Part shown: positions 22,376-34,605 of the stretch, piece by piece
Layout: each line of letters starts with the position of its first letter
Numbering within the stretch: position 1 is the first letter of the stretch
NCBI GenBank assembly: GCA_963920635.1
Contig: OY987302.1
Span: 44,271,500 to 44,335,499, forward strand
Length of the DNA: 64,000 bases
Source: Pseudeuparius sepicola
Lineage: Eukaryota; Arthropoda; Insecta; Coleoptera; Anthribidae
Direction: 5' to 3'
Notes under the pieces: model-generated
The model's database searches: none
What the model was told of the DNA's origin: nothing
The model's input: only the letters and a program-made list of their open reading frames with translations
Made by a program: the position numbers and the translations under genes

Positions 22376-25200
22376 TACACCTTTAGTTCTGGTGACAATA
22401 CTCAATACTCAATATTGTAATAGTTTCAAAATGAGGGACCGTCACTCATTTTTTGTTTTAGAGATATAGGGCAATAAAAGTGATTTTATAAAATGAAAAT
22501 CGATATTCAGTTAGGTAATATGTTATACAATAAGAACTTTATTTTATTGAAGTTTGGTACAAATAATATGTCATGACGAAAAAATGCAAAATTGGCTTTA
22601 AGCAAAAGACCATTGGTTTTCTTGAAATAGGATGTCAAAATTTTGTCGAATTCATTCCCTTCTATTTTGCCCCCGCCTCTCCGGCACTGGTGGAAGTAGA
22701 TAGGCAAAATTATTTTTTATAGCATTTAATGTGTTTCTAAACTGTACTGAATATGTTGCCTTATGCGTTATCTGTCTTCATTTCGAAGAAATAAAAGAAA
22801 ACTTGAAAAAAATGTAACTTGGACGACCCCTACAACGAAAACCTTTAGGATTGAGGTACATGATTATATGCAAAAATCTACTTACTTTGACGTTTTCTTT
22901 ATAGACTCCTGAAGTTTTGCGCCTAAAAGTTGGACCACCCTCTGCAGAGTTTTTAAAATAAATGATTTATTCGTCGTCAAATTTTTATTTTTAGGCTTCT
23001 ATGCGTCAGACTGTCAATATTATGTAAAATAATACGTATAGAGCAAAGCTTAATCGATCCCCGAAAAAGATCACTAACATATTATGTCCTGTGATTTATA
23101 CAAGTTACTCCGGAAAACTCTTTTTTTAATTTTGGCCCTATTTCGTAAACTTAGAGTATTGAAATTTTGTATAAATGGTTTTGAAATATGGCCAATTCTA
23201 TATTATTATTCTTTCTGTTCTTAAAAAAATGGTTAATATGGTTTTGTGGTTTGGAAATTACTTTTATCTTTATTAATATTTTTTCAATAATTCCAGAGCA
23301 CTCATGAGCCGTATACAGTTTCATAAAGGTCAAAAGAAGTGGTTTTTGAAGACCTTTCAAATATAAATGTTGTCTTTAAAGTTTTGCAAAAGTTTTCTGG
23401 AGTCATCATCTTTTGGTGAGGAATTTGTCCCCCCCCCTGGAAGTTGACAAATACATGTTTTGTCTACTAAACTCTGCTCCTCAGTTCCCTCGTCTATATT
23501 CTATATAGGCTCTTAGTTCTTGCCTCTTTCTATAGAGCCTCCCATCTAGATTATGTGTTCCTAGCATAACATAGGTACAGCAGATTAAGCTTGGTGCCAT
23601 CTAACGGCATTATTACATAACACTAATTATATTCGCTATTTTGGTCTTGTATCTGTTTTTTTTTCGATAAAATATGTATTGTACAGGACAGGAAGCAGCC
23701 TATAAGCATTAAGTAGATAGTATAGGTAGGTACTAGAGTTAAACAATTTGAACCACGAGCAGATACATTCTGCTAAATTACGTTGCTACAACCACTTCGC
23801 TCTATCATTACTTGTTGTCGGCCTTATCTGTTATCTGTGGTACAATAAACATTTTGTCCGTAACTCTGGCCCGTGGCCAGGCCGGTTCAGTTACCCGTAT
23901 ATAGTTGCGCAATAACTGCTATCTACCGTCCACTTCAGTAACAAGTGGCTCGAACTGACGAAGGTTGCCAGCGACATTCGCTCCGGTACGATTTCTGCAC
24001 ATTCTGTAGATTGGCTCCCGGACTTTAAAAATATAATGTTTAGCAACTGAGGATAATTTGTGTTCAGCGTACTTTTGTATCTTAGACGTGTTCGATGAAG
24101 CGGAATAAAGAAAATACAGTAAAAATACTTTGGTAACATGATACATTTGAATGTTTCATGAATATTTTTGGCTTGCAACATCTATACTAATTATTCACTG
24201 AAAATCCGGTACCTACTCGTTCTTTGGAGAATGATGTAAAAATTTTATTAGGTACGTACCGACACTGTGTTTCACTTTTCATGAGTACCTTTGAAATATT
24301 CACTGCAGCTTGTAAATCTGAAGATATTGGGATTTCCAAGACCTATTTTAAGTAATTTTTCTTAACATTTCTAAAAAATTTCACCTGCGGCGCCTTTTAC
24401 AGAATTATTTTAAATGCACTTCTTTGAAAAAATTCACAAAAATTGTCCCTCTCTCTCCGAAATTAATTTCTATATACGTCACTGAAGTGATCTAAACTCA
24501 TCGCCCCGGCCTACTTTTTCAAAAAGTGACATGCAAAAAAATATACCATTCTAGTGGCGTATCAATTTTCAAAAATTTATTCTTAATGGGTTAAATAATT
24601 CCTTGCCAGGGCCCCGCACTTTCAACCGGCACCCGGCCCCACAAAAGCTTAAGCCGATCCTGAACCCCCCCCCCCAAATTTTCGCTAGATACGGCCCTGC
24701 TTTCATTTGACACAACAAAAAGTGTAAAGACGATTTTTATGCGTGTTTGCCACTCGAGGCGTTGCCCTGCTTTCAGGAAACCGATCGTTTATGCCTATAT
24801 AAATCCAATTTAACTCTATTGCGACACTTCTCTCGGCCTATGTCATTAACTTATTCTCGGCCGTATACCTATGCGCTCGTTCTCCGTTGCAAATTCGGGT
24901 GGTGGAATTAAATTAACATTTCGTTCGTAACGGTGGTCGGTCGACCAACAGTTACGCAAGAAGGCCGGACCGACCAAGGATACCTACCGCATTCGCTCCG
25001 GTGCGATCACCGGAGGGCGCTATGCGACGTCTAATAACAACACCGCATTCGTCAGGATTAGTTGCCGTGAGACGAGACCTCGACGAAATTTGGTGGAAGG
25101 TATAAAAGTCCTGGGATTTAAGCTTCGCGAAATGTCTGCCTTGCGAGGCGATTCGGATCACTGAACTCGTGAGCTGAACGACAAAATAATTTCTGTACAG
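22376..25200. other. Long intergenic stretch, nothing firmly recognised
   Basis: Several short ORFs without recognisable domains. GC-richer patches at about 23920-24010 and 24940-25060 share CATTCGCTCCGGT followed by a GATTTCTG or GATCACCGG context, suggesting a faint dispersed repeat. Poly-C runs near 23430 and 24667 are simple sequence. No RNA gene was found. Confidence 0.4.
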
Positions 25201-25335
25201 AGTGTCCATGCTAAATCTCCCATTATCCCTATAACTTCCTAATATTTTGTGATAGGAAAAAATTTTAGATAAAAGTTGTACGTAATTGTATGCAGTTTCT
25301 GAGTGTGTTGCGCAAAAGCATGGCAAACCCCTATA

Positions 25336-26571
25336 CAGGGTGAATTAGTTTTTTGTAGCAGGACTTTAACAGGTAATAGATCTTCAAAAAATAACGGCAA
25401 TTTTTCGTATAAACTATATCTTTTTAAGGCCTTAGAAAAAAGTTACAGGGTGTTAAATTTGGAAAAAATATGCGGACTTTATTGAATATTTACAAGACTA
25501 GTTGAGATATTTAAGTCATATTTGGTATACGTTAAAACGGCATGGATTAGCATAAAACCTGTTAATATCGAACATCTTGCACAACCAGTGGCGGAGAAGT
25601 CGGTAATTGGTAAAATTATTCTTAGAAAAAAAAATGAATCACCTTGTATTTTAACAAAAGGTATTGAATTTTTTATGTAGATTTTAATTGCACACAAAAA
25701 TGTCCTCTTGGTATTTGTTCGCATGTGTTACAGTTTATGGTTTATGTAGATTTTAATTGCAGACAAAAATGTCCTCTTGGTATTTGTTCGCACGTGTTAT
25801 AGTTTAACGGCAAATTTCATTTTTTTGTCTTATTTCGGGTATTTCTGAAAAATTATCTAAAAAATTTGCTCCATAAGTAACACTTAAAGTAAAAAAACGT
25901 GTTTCTTATTTTAAATAAAGTAACTTTTTACAATAAACTAACCCATTCAAGGTTTTACTTTTCAAGATACAGAGCGTAACCTTAATTGAATCTTCCTTGA
26001 ATGTTTTAGACCCTGTAACTTCAAAAGTACCTATAGCCTTAAGTAGGTAAGTTTATTGGAAAAAGTTACTTTATTGGAAAAAGTTACATTATTTCTACTT
26101 TAAGTGTTACTTATGGAGCAATTTTTTTAGATAATTTTCAGAGAAATACCCCGAAATAATACAAAAATTAAATTTGCCGTTAAACTAGAACACATGCGAA
26201 CAAATACCAAGAGGACATTTTTGTATGCAATTAAAATCTACATAAAAAATTCAATACCTTTTATTACAATACAAGGTGATTCATTTTTTTTTCTAAAAAT
26301 AATTTTACCAATTACCGACTTCTCCGCCACTGGCTGTGTAAGATGTTGAATATTAACAGGTTTTATGCTAACCCGTCCCGTTATAGCGTATACTAAAAAA
26401 TATGACATAAATATCTCAACTAGTTTGGTAAATATTCAATAAAGTCCACATATTTCTTACAATTTTAACGCCCTGTAACTTAAAATGATATAGTTTATAG
26501 AAGAAAGTGCGGTTATTTTTTGAAGATCTAGGACCTGTTAAAATCCTGCTACAAAAAACTGATTCACCCTA
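25336..26571. mobile_element. 1.2-kb foldback element, TA-flanked
   Basis: The left tip CAGGGTGAATTAGTTTTTTG mirrors the right tip CTGATTCACCCT. TA pairs lie at 25334-25335 and 26572-26573. The arms, about 560 bp each, pair over TAACAGGT/ACCTGTTA, CTAGTTGAGATATTTAAGTC, CACCAGTGGCGGAGAAGTC-like sequence and AAGAGGACATTTTTGT. The left arm carries an extra tandem copy of a ~67-bp segment (25673-25806) that is single in the right arm. A one-arm relative is at 53951-54330. No transposase is encoded; ORFs inside are by-products. Confidence 0.88.
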
Positions 26572-26579
26572 TATGTATA

Positions 26580-27818
26580 TTCTCCTGGACAAAATTATCG
26601 CACCACTTTAATTAATCTAAATATTTACAATAAAACACAAAATAAAACTAAGTTACTTTGAAATGATAATGAACACCTACAAATTAGTCAAACATGACCT
26701 TAAAATGACCTTAATTTTCCGTAATGTTTCATTAAAAATGTGTTTTTAAAGAAAATGCATAAAAAAGCTAGCATAACTTCAAATTAAAAAAAGAAAAAAA
26801 TCAGCAAAACAGCATAAATACATCTATGGGTTAACACTGATACCGTGTAGGCCCTCCTCTACTTCTTATCACTGCATTCATGCGTCGAGGCATACTTGAT
26901 ATCAAATGTTCAACAAAAGCTTGCGGAATATTCTCCCATTCTTCAATAGCGACCTATATGACAAAATTCCCCCCCCCCCCAAATATTTTATAGCTACCAC
27001 CAAAAGGTACTTTAGCAGCTGGCAAAGCTTTCTCCTCACCTTCGCCAGTCACGCTCACGTCCATCTGGAGCTTTAACGCTAATAATAGTTTCATCGGAGA
27101 ACAGAACTTATTTCCAATCATTGATGGTCCAATTCTGATGTATACTTAGTCTTGCAAAATTCAATCTCTGAACTTTTTATTTTCTGATAAACAATGTTTT
27201 TTTGGCCGGTCTTCTATTGCTTAATCCTGCTTCATGTAAACGTCTTCTAACCGTTCGAGACCATATAGCCTGTCTCTGACAACTCGTTGTCTCAAAAAAC
27301 GATCATCAATTTGATTGGTGCACAACGTTTTCGGCCTTGCCCTGGTCTTTGATCTTCTCATTATGTCATCTCACCATGCGGCAGATGCTGGAATGATGTT
27401 TTCCTAACAAACCAGAAACATATCGCATTGGATATACTTCATCCAGGAGAGTCGATGCTCGCACTGCATCCTCAATAATTGACAATTTTTTTTGGCGGTT
27501 CTTTTTCCTTACTTGATTTACTCGCAAATAAACTTCCCAACATCCATGTGATAAAAACAATCACAATCGAAAGCTTGCTTTTCACACACACTTTGCTTTA
27601 ATCAACACTTTTTAAGAAAATTTTAACACACTTTTATTCTAAAACGAGGTTTAATACGAATTATTGTCAAAACAAGGTTGTGATACTATAGTTAGCTAAA
27701 ATAAAATAACAACTGTCACTTTCAAACAAGGTCCATGGCCTACTAGTCGAGAAAAAATATAAAAGAATAAAAAATATCGAGAAAAATATGGGTGGTGCGT
27801 TAATTTTGTACAGGAGTT
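26580..27818 (-). mobile_element. Decayed Tc1-like transposon
   Basis: The terminal inverted repeats are CTCCTGGACAAAATTATCGC at the left and, reverse-complemented, CTCCTGTACAAAATTAACGC at the right, followed by CACCAC in both. These are close to the usual Tc1-family end. TA dinucleotides lie at 26578-26579 and 27819-27820. A broken transposase is encoded on the minus strand. The element starts within about 10 bp of the end of the neighbouring foldback element, so the two insertions are back to back. Confidence 0.88.
26845..27560 (-). pseudogene. Tc1-type transposase remnant (DD35E family)
   Basis: The N-terminal 64 codons (27366-27560) include a helix-turn-helix of the Tc1 type: VRASTLLDEVYPMRYVSGLL then GKHHSSICRMV. 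Downstream in other frames are a second HTH-like stretch and FSDETIISVKAPDGRE with the first catalytic Asp (near 27085). The C-terminal end reads IEEWENIPQAFVEHLISSMP (near 26905-26950). The central catalytic Asp (QDNAP-type motif) and the DxxE region are not found; a run of about 12 Cs on the plus strand near 26968 lies where sequence has been lost. Multiple frameshifts make it non-functional. Confidence 0.85.
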
Positions 27819-27820
27819 TA

Positions 27821-30149
27821 TTTTGCAATTTTGAAATCTGCTCGTCAAGTAAAGCAAAATGATATAAAACTTCGTGTCATTATCTTTTCCTTTTTTAAAA
27901 TATTCCGTTTTAAAATTTTATACTAAATCTTGAATTTGTGGATCTCGTGAAGATAAACAATCAATGCAATAACAAAAAATATTTGTCTTAATCAAGAGAA
28001 TAACATAGTAAAATGTTTAGATTTTGCTGGTATTCGATATTCTCAAATTGAATAAGGATTTCAGGAAAATCGTAAAATGTCTTAAATATTTTGGGATTTT
28101 ATTAGGTTATTCTCGTCTGTCTTTATCACGAGATCCACTAATTCATAGGTTTTCGGAAAAGTATTTTAGGACTTTTTGTGACTTGTTCTAAATTATAATC
28201 TAAAACTTTTTGTTTGCCCAAGACCGGAAATACTAACAAATACAAAGTCAGAAATGCTTAACTCTAAATTAAAGACTTTATAGATTCTGGTAGCAAAAAT
28301 GTGTCACATTAAATAAAACTATCACTTATAATCTCGGTTATTTAATTCCAATTCTTTCGAGCTCACGAATGTTTTCCTTGCTATGGAAAAAATTATCGAA
28401 AAGTTCTTAACTGAACAGTAAAATATCTAGAATTCATAGTTAGTGTTCGTGGAAACCACTTAAAATAAACTAAAGTACATGTCAAATTTGAATTTTTTTG
28501 TGAATTTGATATAAAAATGTCAAAACTGAAATCTGAAGAGAAATCATAAGTAAGTAAGTAAACATTCAGCTTCTTTGATTTATTAGTTCCGGAAATATTG
28601 AAAAAAAAAACGGAAATATATATATTTTTTAAATCTAACACCTTGTGTATTTCTGAAATTATCAACATTTGTATAAGGCACAAATAGGTATTTATTTCAA
28701 TCGTTATATTTGCGTCTCCCCTACCTCCCATTTCAGAATTTTCAATTTACCATATTATATTGTTTATTTACATTTATTTAAGATTCCCGCATAGGATACC
28801 TACTAGAAATACCTATTAGAACGAAAATTTGTGCAAGAAGTTCAGGACCTTTACATCCGGACCAAATTTGGGTGTTTCCTTTCAAAATGGGTATACGAAT
28901 ACGAATACAGATTTTAGCATTCGAAATATTAATCTATAGTAATTCTAGTTTACATAACACACACCTTTTTAAGCTCATTTCTATGTTAATAGATGACACT
29001 TTCTCGAAAATAATTGTTACCTGTCTAAAATAAATAATTGTATCACAGATTTATTTAAACAACCAGTGACCCAAAAAAACATCCCTTTTATTGTCTAGTG
29101 GAGGCGATATTACGAGTAGGTGAGCCATAATATATGCCTTTTCTCGTTTTCGATGCATTTCTTCTACTCATAAAATTCCCTGTCCTGTATTTCCTATTAC
29201 TTGGGTGTATTTATTTTCTAGATACTAAGTTAAATTTATTTATTTTGACTGACTGTTATGTTTATAATTAATTAAACTATATTGAAAAAATTGCGTGTTT
29301 TTTGAAACGGACACAAAAATTCTTCAGTATCCCGTTTTCGGTTATACCAAACGAGAACCAACTTATTACTGTAGTATTAAAAACAGGATAATGATATTAC
29401 ATCGTCGGACAACATAAGGTTTTTTTTGTATTACAAAAAACAGACAATCATGTCTTTTGGGGAATACTATAGTACCTAGGTTCGTTTGTGGTTAAATACG
29501 GGAAATCAATTAAAAAAGACGTTAAAAAATGTCGGATTAGACGCATGTGATTTTAGATTAGACACCATATTCTCTAAATAACATTTTTTAACATTTAGAA
29601 CAATTGGGGTACTTTACTCTTAAGCCACTTTTATATTATATTTAAACCTCCCTCGTATACGAAACGAGAAATTTCATTTTTGATAAACATACTTCGAGTT
29701 TTAAAGGATCAGATATTTAAAATAAGAGTCCTTTATATTTGCGTCCACATTTTATGCCGGGCACTGTATTACTAAGCCGTGTCACAATCAATACTCCCAA
29801 CAACCACAGTGGTAAGTTGTCATAAACAGGTTTATTGGGAATATCCAAATATATTCACAGTGATACCTAAGTAGGATAAAAATATATAAATACTTTATTT
29901 TCTATTCATTATGACTGTTATAATATCATCCGCAGTGTTTGAATATGCATAAAATTATGATGTAGGGTAGTTATAGTAGTTTCTGAGCTTTCTCACATTT
30001 AAGTCAGTACTTTCATGTAATAAAGCCCGAATTTTCATTAAGACACAGCACAATGAGTGTGTCCACGGATGGACTTAACTATACCACGGATGGACTTAAC
30101 TATACCTGTAAAACAATTATTTTTAATTTTTCAACATAAAGTCATTTTT
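27821..30149. other. Long intergenic stretch, nothing recognised
   Basis: AT-rich. The 112-codon ORF at 28393-28731 (minus) has biased composition and no recognisable domain. A 21-bp unit, CACGGATGGACTTAACTATAC, is repeated twice in tandem near 30063-30104. Confidence 0.45.
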
Positions 30150-30325
30150 GACAAAAAAAAGTCTGCTTCTCCTTAAAATAAGATTGGCATGGATAAATTT
30201 GGGTGACCAGGCAATTGAAGAATCGTTAATTAGCATAAGAGTAAACTACCTCTATTTGTAGAGGTAGAGAAAAAAGTTATAAGGAAAATTTGTTCATCCT
30301 GGTAAGTTACTTAGGTGTAGAAAAT
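30150..30325. repeat. Truncated copy of the 12806-13708 MITE family
   Basis: About 170 bp similar to 12895-13080. Shared landmarks are CTTAAAATAAGATTGGCATGG, GGGTGACCAG, CGTTAATTA, CATAAGAGTAAACT and AAGTTACTTAGGTGTA. Only part of one arm is present, with no terminal repeat. Confidence 0.75.
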
Positions 30326-30340
30326 ATATATAATGTAACG

Positions 30341-30635
30341 TAATAATAATGAAAATATTAATAATTCTCACCCTCACAATACTCCAAAGTAGGAGTTTCC
30401 CAGAAGCAATCGGATCCTTGTGCGGGGGAGGGGAGGCAATTACCTTTTTATTTGGATCATTGCCATTTGCGGCTATAGGACCGACTTTTTCCGAATACAC
30501 CTAGGATAGAATTTGTTCTATTTTTTGTACTGTCGAAAACCCTAGAAAAACGTAGTAATTAATGACTGTAGGACAATAACTATAATAGTAAACAAAAAAC
30601 ACAAATAAAGCTATTAAGGAGCAATATCGTGAATG
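30341..30635 (-). mobile_element. Retroposon R1 fragment, copy 2
   Basis: Minus-strand copy of the R1 repeat (see 13996-14376). It retains CTCACCCTCACAATACTCCA, CGGGGGAGGGG, ATTTGCGGCTA, CCCTAGAAAAACGTAGTAAT and GAGCAATATCGTGAA. The (AAT)n tail is short and interrupted. It abuts the MITE fragment on its left. Confidence 0.75.
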
Positions 30636-31299
30636 TGTTCTAACTTTCAGGAAGATTAGAAAGTGAAAGTGGAGTTACGATACAGGCCACTTGTTTGAAA
30701 CGTGTTGTTTTGTTTAAGTGGAACTTGACCGTCATCTGGCGAACAACTGTCATATCACTAAAGATAAATTTTATTGACCTCGTCGTTTACAAGATGGTCA
30801 AAGCAGTTTATTGATATTTGGAATCATTAGCCTAAAAACTATTGATAAGGAATCCGTGTCAATAGAGAAACATCACCTAATAAAAATTTATTGGTTTAAA
30901 TTTTTTTATTGAGAATTATAATAGGATATAATAATAACTTTTTAATCTAAATTTGATTTTTTATTGTTTCAGGTAAGAGTGTTGTGGGAATGGTGGTTAT
31001 AGTCTGTAGACCAATCTATAAAATGGTAAGTAGGTATACCTAATCACAACGCCTATATTAGCATTACGGAATTCAGTGTTATAATATCCCGTTTTGTATA
31101 AAGCCTATCCATAGATATTTTTGAAAAACTCGAAAATTGAAGAAACTTCTTCAGCTTGTTACTTTTTTATTTCAAGAGTTACGGAAAAGTTTTTTTTAAT
31201 CGGAGGGCAAAACCGATTGCTTTAAGCCTAGCCTATCCAAATTTTAATAAATTCCGCGGTTTAGTGGTTGCTCTTTCAGCACTTAAAATTGTTTGATTC
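30636..31299. other. Intergenic stretch, nothing recognised
   Basis: AT-rich, with no ORF, repeat boundary or RNA gene recognised. Confidence 0.45.
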
Positions 31300-31721
31300 T
31301 AATTTTTGACACCATAGCCTGCTATAGTTGAGTTTTTTTTAACTGCTGATTTTTACGTAACCTATCCAGATAAGCAATTTGACATGTTTTGGCAATTCCG
31401 CTTGGGATGGAAGTTATACACAGGTCCATTTAATTTTTAATTGGGTTTTTCGCCACCAAACTGATCGAAAGACAACTTTTTCAAGTTGCCTGGAAAATTC
31501 ATAAATTCCTAAGAGTGAATGAACGAAACTTTAAACGTGTAACTCAAAAAATAACTTCAACAAATTTGTTTTCTGAGCATTCGTAGAATAAATCTTCCTC
31601 CTTTCTCAAAGATCATGCCACGTCAAAGTGAAGTGACAGATTAATAAATTTCAGTTTAAAATGTCATGACAACAGAAACAATAGCCTAGCCATCTGCCTG
31701 ATATTGTACCCTGTGTTCTAT

Positions 31722-32312
31722 CTAATTATCTATACTAACTTCTCTTTGAATAAGTGGCAATAATATTTTACTGAATTCCGCTGAACATTGAGCAACACAG
31801 TTGTCCGTATTTCCTAGAATAAATGCAGATTCTTTAATTTTTCGTCTATTTCCTACTTCTTTTTTGAGAATTGGTTTGGACCTATCCCACATTATCCTAT
31901 GATTGTTATTAAAAGAATGTTCACATATTTTTGGCTTAGAAATTTGATTTTGCCTGATATAATTTTTATGTTCTTTTAAACGAACGTTAAATGGCCTACA
32001 AGTCTCCCCAACATAGAACTTTCCACATTCACAACGAATTTTATAAATGCAATTTTTTGAACTTTGTACCTCATTAAATGGTTTCGTTTGAACTAGCATC
32101 GATCTTAATGTATTTTTGGTTTTAAATACTGTTCTGACAATAAACCGATTGCCTGTGCATTTTAGCTTATCTGATAGTCCAGGAATATAAGGAATAATTA
32201 AATTTACTGGTCGGTCCACCAGATTTATTTCTCTAATTCTATTAGCATTGTTATTTTGTTGGCAATCCTGAAAAACTTGCTCAACAAATTCAACTATTCT
32301 TCTCAAGAACAT
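31722..32312 (-). pseudogene. Penelope GIY-YIG endonuclease module
   Basis: This is the C-terminal part of a Penelope polyprotein, about 196 codons to the stop. It contains the linker IPYIPGLSDKLK and the GIY-YIG core: IYKIRCECGKFYVGETCR, with the variant pair IYKI/FYVG, then RLKEHK. It also has cysteines of the CECG type and a downstream CEHSFNNNHRI stretch, where His/Glu residues are expected. The nuclease nicks the target DNA during retrotransposition (family knowledge). The ATG at its start is probably not a true start: the frame is one step off from the RT part, with the shift near 32300. Confidence 0.85.
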
Positions 32313-33240
32313 ATTTTATATGTTTAATTTCCTTCTCAAATTTTGTGTTATTAGAACAAATCGTTCTAGCCCTGTCATACAAACTTTTAATTACTCCTTT
32401 TTTAACACTAATATGATGATTGGAGTTGAAATGGAGATATTTATTAGTATGTGTTGGTTTTTTATAGACACTAGTTTCTATACTATCTGATTTCAGTATA
32501 GAAACATCTAAGAAAGGTAATTGATTATTATTTTCAATTTCTAAGGTAAACTTAATAGAAGGTTCTTGTGAGTTTCGAAAATTTAATAATGAATTTAAAT
32601 CATCTACTCCATGTTCCCTTATAATAAATATGTCATCTACATATCTCCACCAAACATTAGGTTGGTGAACCTACCTATCTAGTTAATTCATTTTGTTCAA
32701 AATCTTCCATGAATGGTGATAAAGGAGACCCCATAGCCATTCCAAATTCCTGCTGGTAAAATTCATTTCCTAGTTGACAATAAGTGGTTTTAACACATAG
32801 TGTTGTTAGTTCTAATATTGCATCTATATTCAAATTCGTCCTTTCTACTAAAGTCTGATCATTTTCTAACTTTCTGCGTAAAATGTTCAATGATTTGTCA
32901 ACAGGGACATTTGTAAAAAGACTAACCACATCAAAGCTAGCTAATATAAAATTATCCGGAAATTGATGTTCCCTAATTTTTTCTAGAAAATGATTACTGT
33001 TTCTGATAAATGAATTTGAATTTCCCACTAACGGAATAACAATTTTAAGTAAATATTTTGCTAACGAATGACATGGCGAATTTATTGAACTTACAATGGG
33101 GCGAAGAGGAATGTTAGTTTTGTGTATTTTTGGTAATCCGTATAAGTGTGGAGGTTTTGAATGATGCGGAGTTAAGAGTGTCCTTTGTCTCTGTGTCATT
33201 TGTTCGCGATATTTATACAGTGTTTTGTATGAATTTTCCA
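32290..33240 (-). pseudogene. Penelope-like reverse transcriptase, broken
   Basis: The first segment (33240 to 32675) carries the family motifs LYGLPKIHKTNIPLRPIVSS, FILASFDVVSLFTNVPV (first catalytic Asp) and GMAMGSPLSP. After PLSP a few residues usual in the family are missing before FMEDFEQNELT, and the frame then stops at 32675. The RT resumes in another frame with WWRYVDDIFIIREHG (YVDD active site, near 32640-32660), LPFLDVSILK and YKKPTHTNKYLHFNSNHH, ending at a stop near 32300. At least two frameshifts separate it from the nuclease module. Confidence 0.87.
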
Positions 33241-33498
33241 GGCAACTTGAAAAAGTTGTCTTTCGATCAGTTGGTGGCGAAAAACCCAATTAAAAATTAA
33301 ATGGATTTGTTTGCGCCACAAATAAATTTTAGAAAATATTATACACAGGGTTTCAGAAAAACCTGTCATAACTTCTGGCGCATACATAACTTCACAAGTA
33401 CCTATAATATGTTGGAAAAGACAGAAAGTAAATCTTACCACATGCGGAATTGATTAGTTTATCGATTAGTGTCGATGGAAAATAGTGCTATTAACACA

Positions 33499-34382
33499 TT
33501 AGTGCTTGGGCCGACGGCCTTTATGGTATCAGAACGTGCTGGATTTTTGTGAATAGCGAGTCCTACAACTTTTCTCTCTTCGAGAATTCTCGATAATAGT
33601 CGCTAAGGCAGCGCGCAGGTGTGAAACATATCGATAGGGTGATTTTAAAATTATTTTATATCAAACCAATTAGTTGTTTAGTTAATCGAGAAGACATTTG
33701 ATAAAGAATGCGAAAAGTTTGTCCTACAAAAAAATACTCTGGCCGACCTTGTCCCCCATCCAAAAAAATGTCGAAATTCCGAGATAAAAAAACTTTATCA
33801 TAACCAGCTGATTTTTTGTCTGGGGCTTACTAAATGTTTGTATAGTTTAATGCCAACATTGTGCTACAAATTAAATAGTCCGTTTTCCCAGTCCTATACT
33901 CGGAAAATGGAAAATCCATCGAATTTTTTTTTACATAACTGTTGTAGGATAAGCATAACACAAGGTAGATTAGTGTATTTGTTGCCCAAATAAAATATTG
34001 TCCTACAAAAAAATAAGTCTGTATTGCTAGTCCTACAATAAATGTTGAATTTTTTTAATATTTGCGATTGTGGTCAATAACGACGCCACAAAAATGTTTA
34101 ATAGCTAGCAATTTTTTTTACTAAGGCTTACTAAATGCTTGTATAGTTTAATAATTGCAACATTGTCCCACAAATTAAATAGTCCGTTTTTCCAGTCCTA
34201 CACTCGGAAAGTGTATTATGATACAACATTTTAAAATCACCCGATCGACATGTTTGACGCCTGCGCGCTGTCTTAGTGACTATTATCGAGAATTCTCGAA
34301 GAGAGAAAAGTTGTAGGACTCATCAAAACGAAGCTATTCACAAAAATTCACATAATGGAAAAAGCCCCTGCGGGCACTAAAT
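33499..34382. mobile_element. MITE with TTAGTGC ends and internal direct repeats
   Basis: Inverted arms of about 160 bp. TTTTTGTGAATAGC, GAGTCCTACAACTTTTCTCTC and TTCGAGAATTCTCGATAATA pair across the element, as do GGGTGATTTTAAAA/TTTTAAAATCACCC. The tips read TTAGTGC. Inside, two direct repeats of about 95 bp (about 33825-33915 and 34120-34215) share GGCTTACTAAATG, TTGTATAGTTTAAT and AAATTAAATAGTCCGTTTT. Non-coding. Confidence 0.85.
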
Positions 34383-34605
34383 TATTATTGTGATGCGGAA
34401 TGATCTTTGCAACTATATAATCTGCATATGAATCCTAGTTACTGTATTTTTATTGATGAGATTAGAGTATATTAAAAATTCTTTTATCGGTTCCGGCATT
34501 CCATGGTAAGTATTTTTATTCGACTGTTTATACCTGTGTAAATGAAAGGAGAAGATAATCCTATATGTAAACTGGGCGATAGAAAATATTTATTGCTCAC
34601 ATAGA

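Larger units (their letters stand above)
31300..33345 (-). mobile_element. Penelope-like element, frameshifted, flanked by inverted X repeats
   Basis: On the minus strand this element encodes a Penelope-type reverse transcriptase followed by a GIY-YIG nuclease domain. It is followed downstream (31690 to about 31300) by repeat X and preceded (33345 to 33228) by part of X in the opposite orientation. The inverted X copies share AAATTTTCCAGGCAACTTG-like sequence and a CAATTAAAAATTAAATGGA stretch. Penelope elements are known for partial, sometimes inverted, terminal copies, which would explain the arrangement. The coding region begins abruptly near 33228, so the 5' part is missing. Confidence 0.8.

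Noticed and set aside
24952..25326. 124-codon minus-strand ORF
   Set aside because: No domain recognised; it crosses a possible MITE tip and a GC-rich repeat-like patch shared with 23.9-24.0 kb.
28393..28731. 112-codon minus-strand ORF
   Set aside because: Phe/Ile/Asn-rich product with no recognisable domain in AT-rich DNA; most likely chance.
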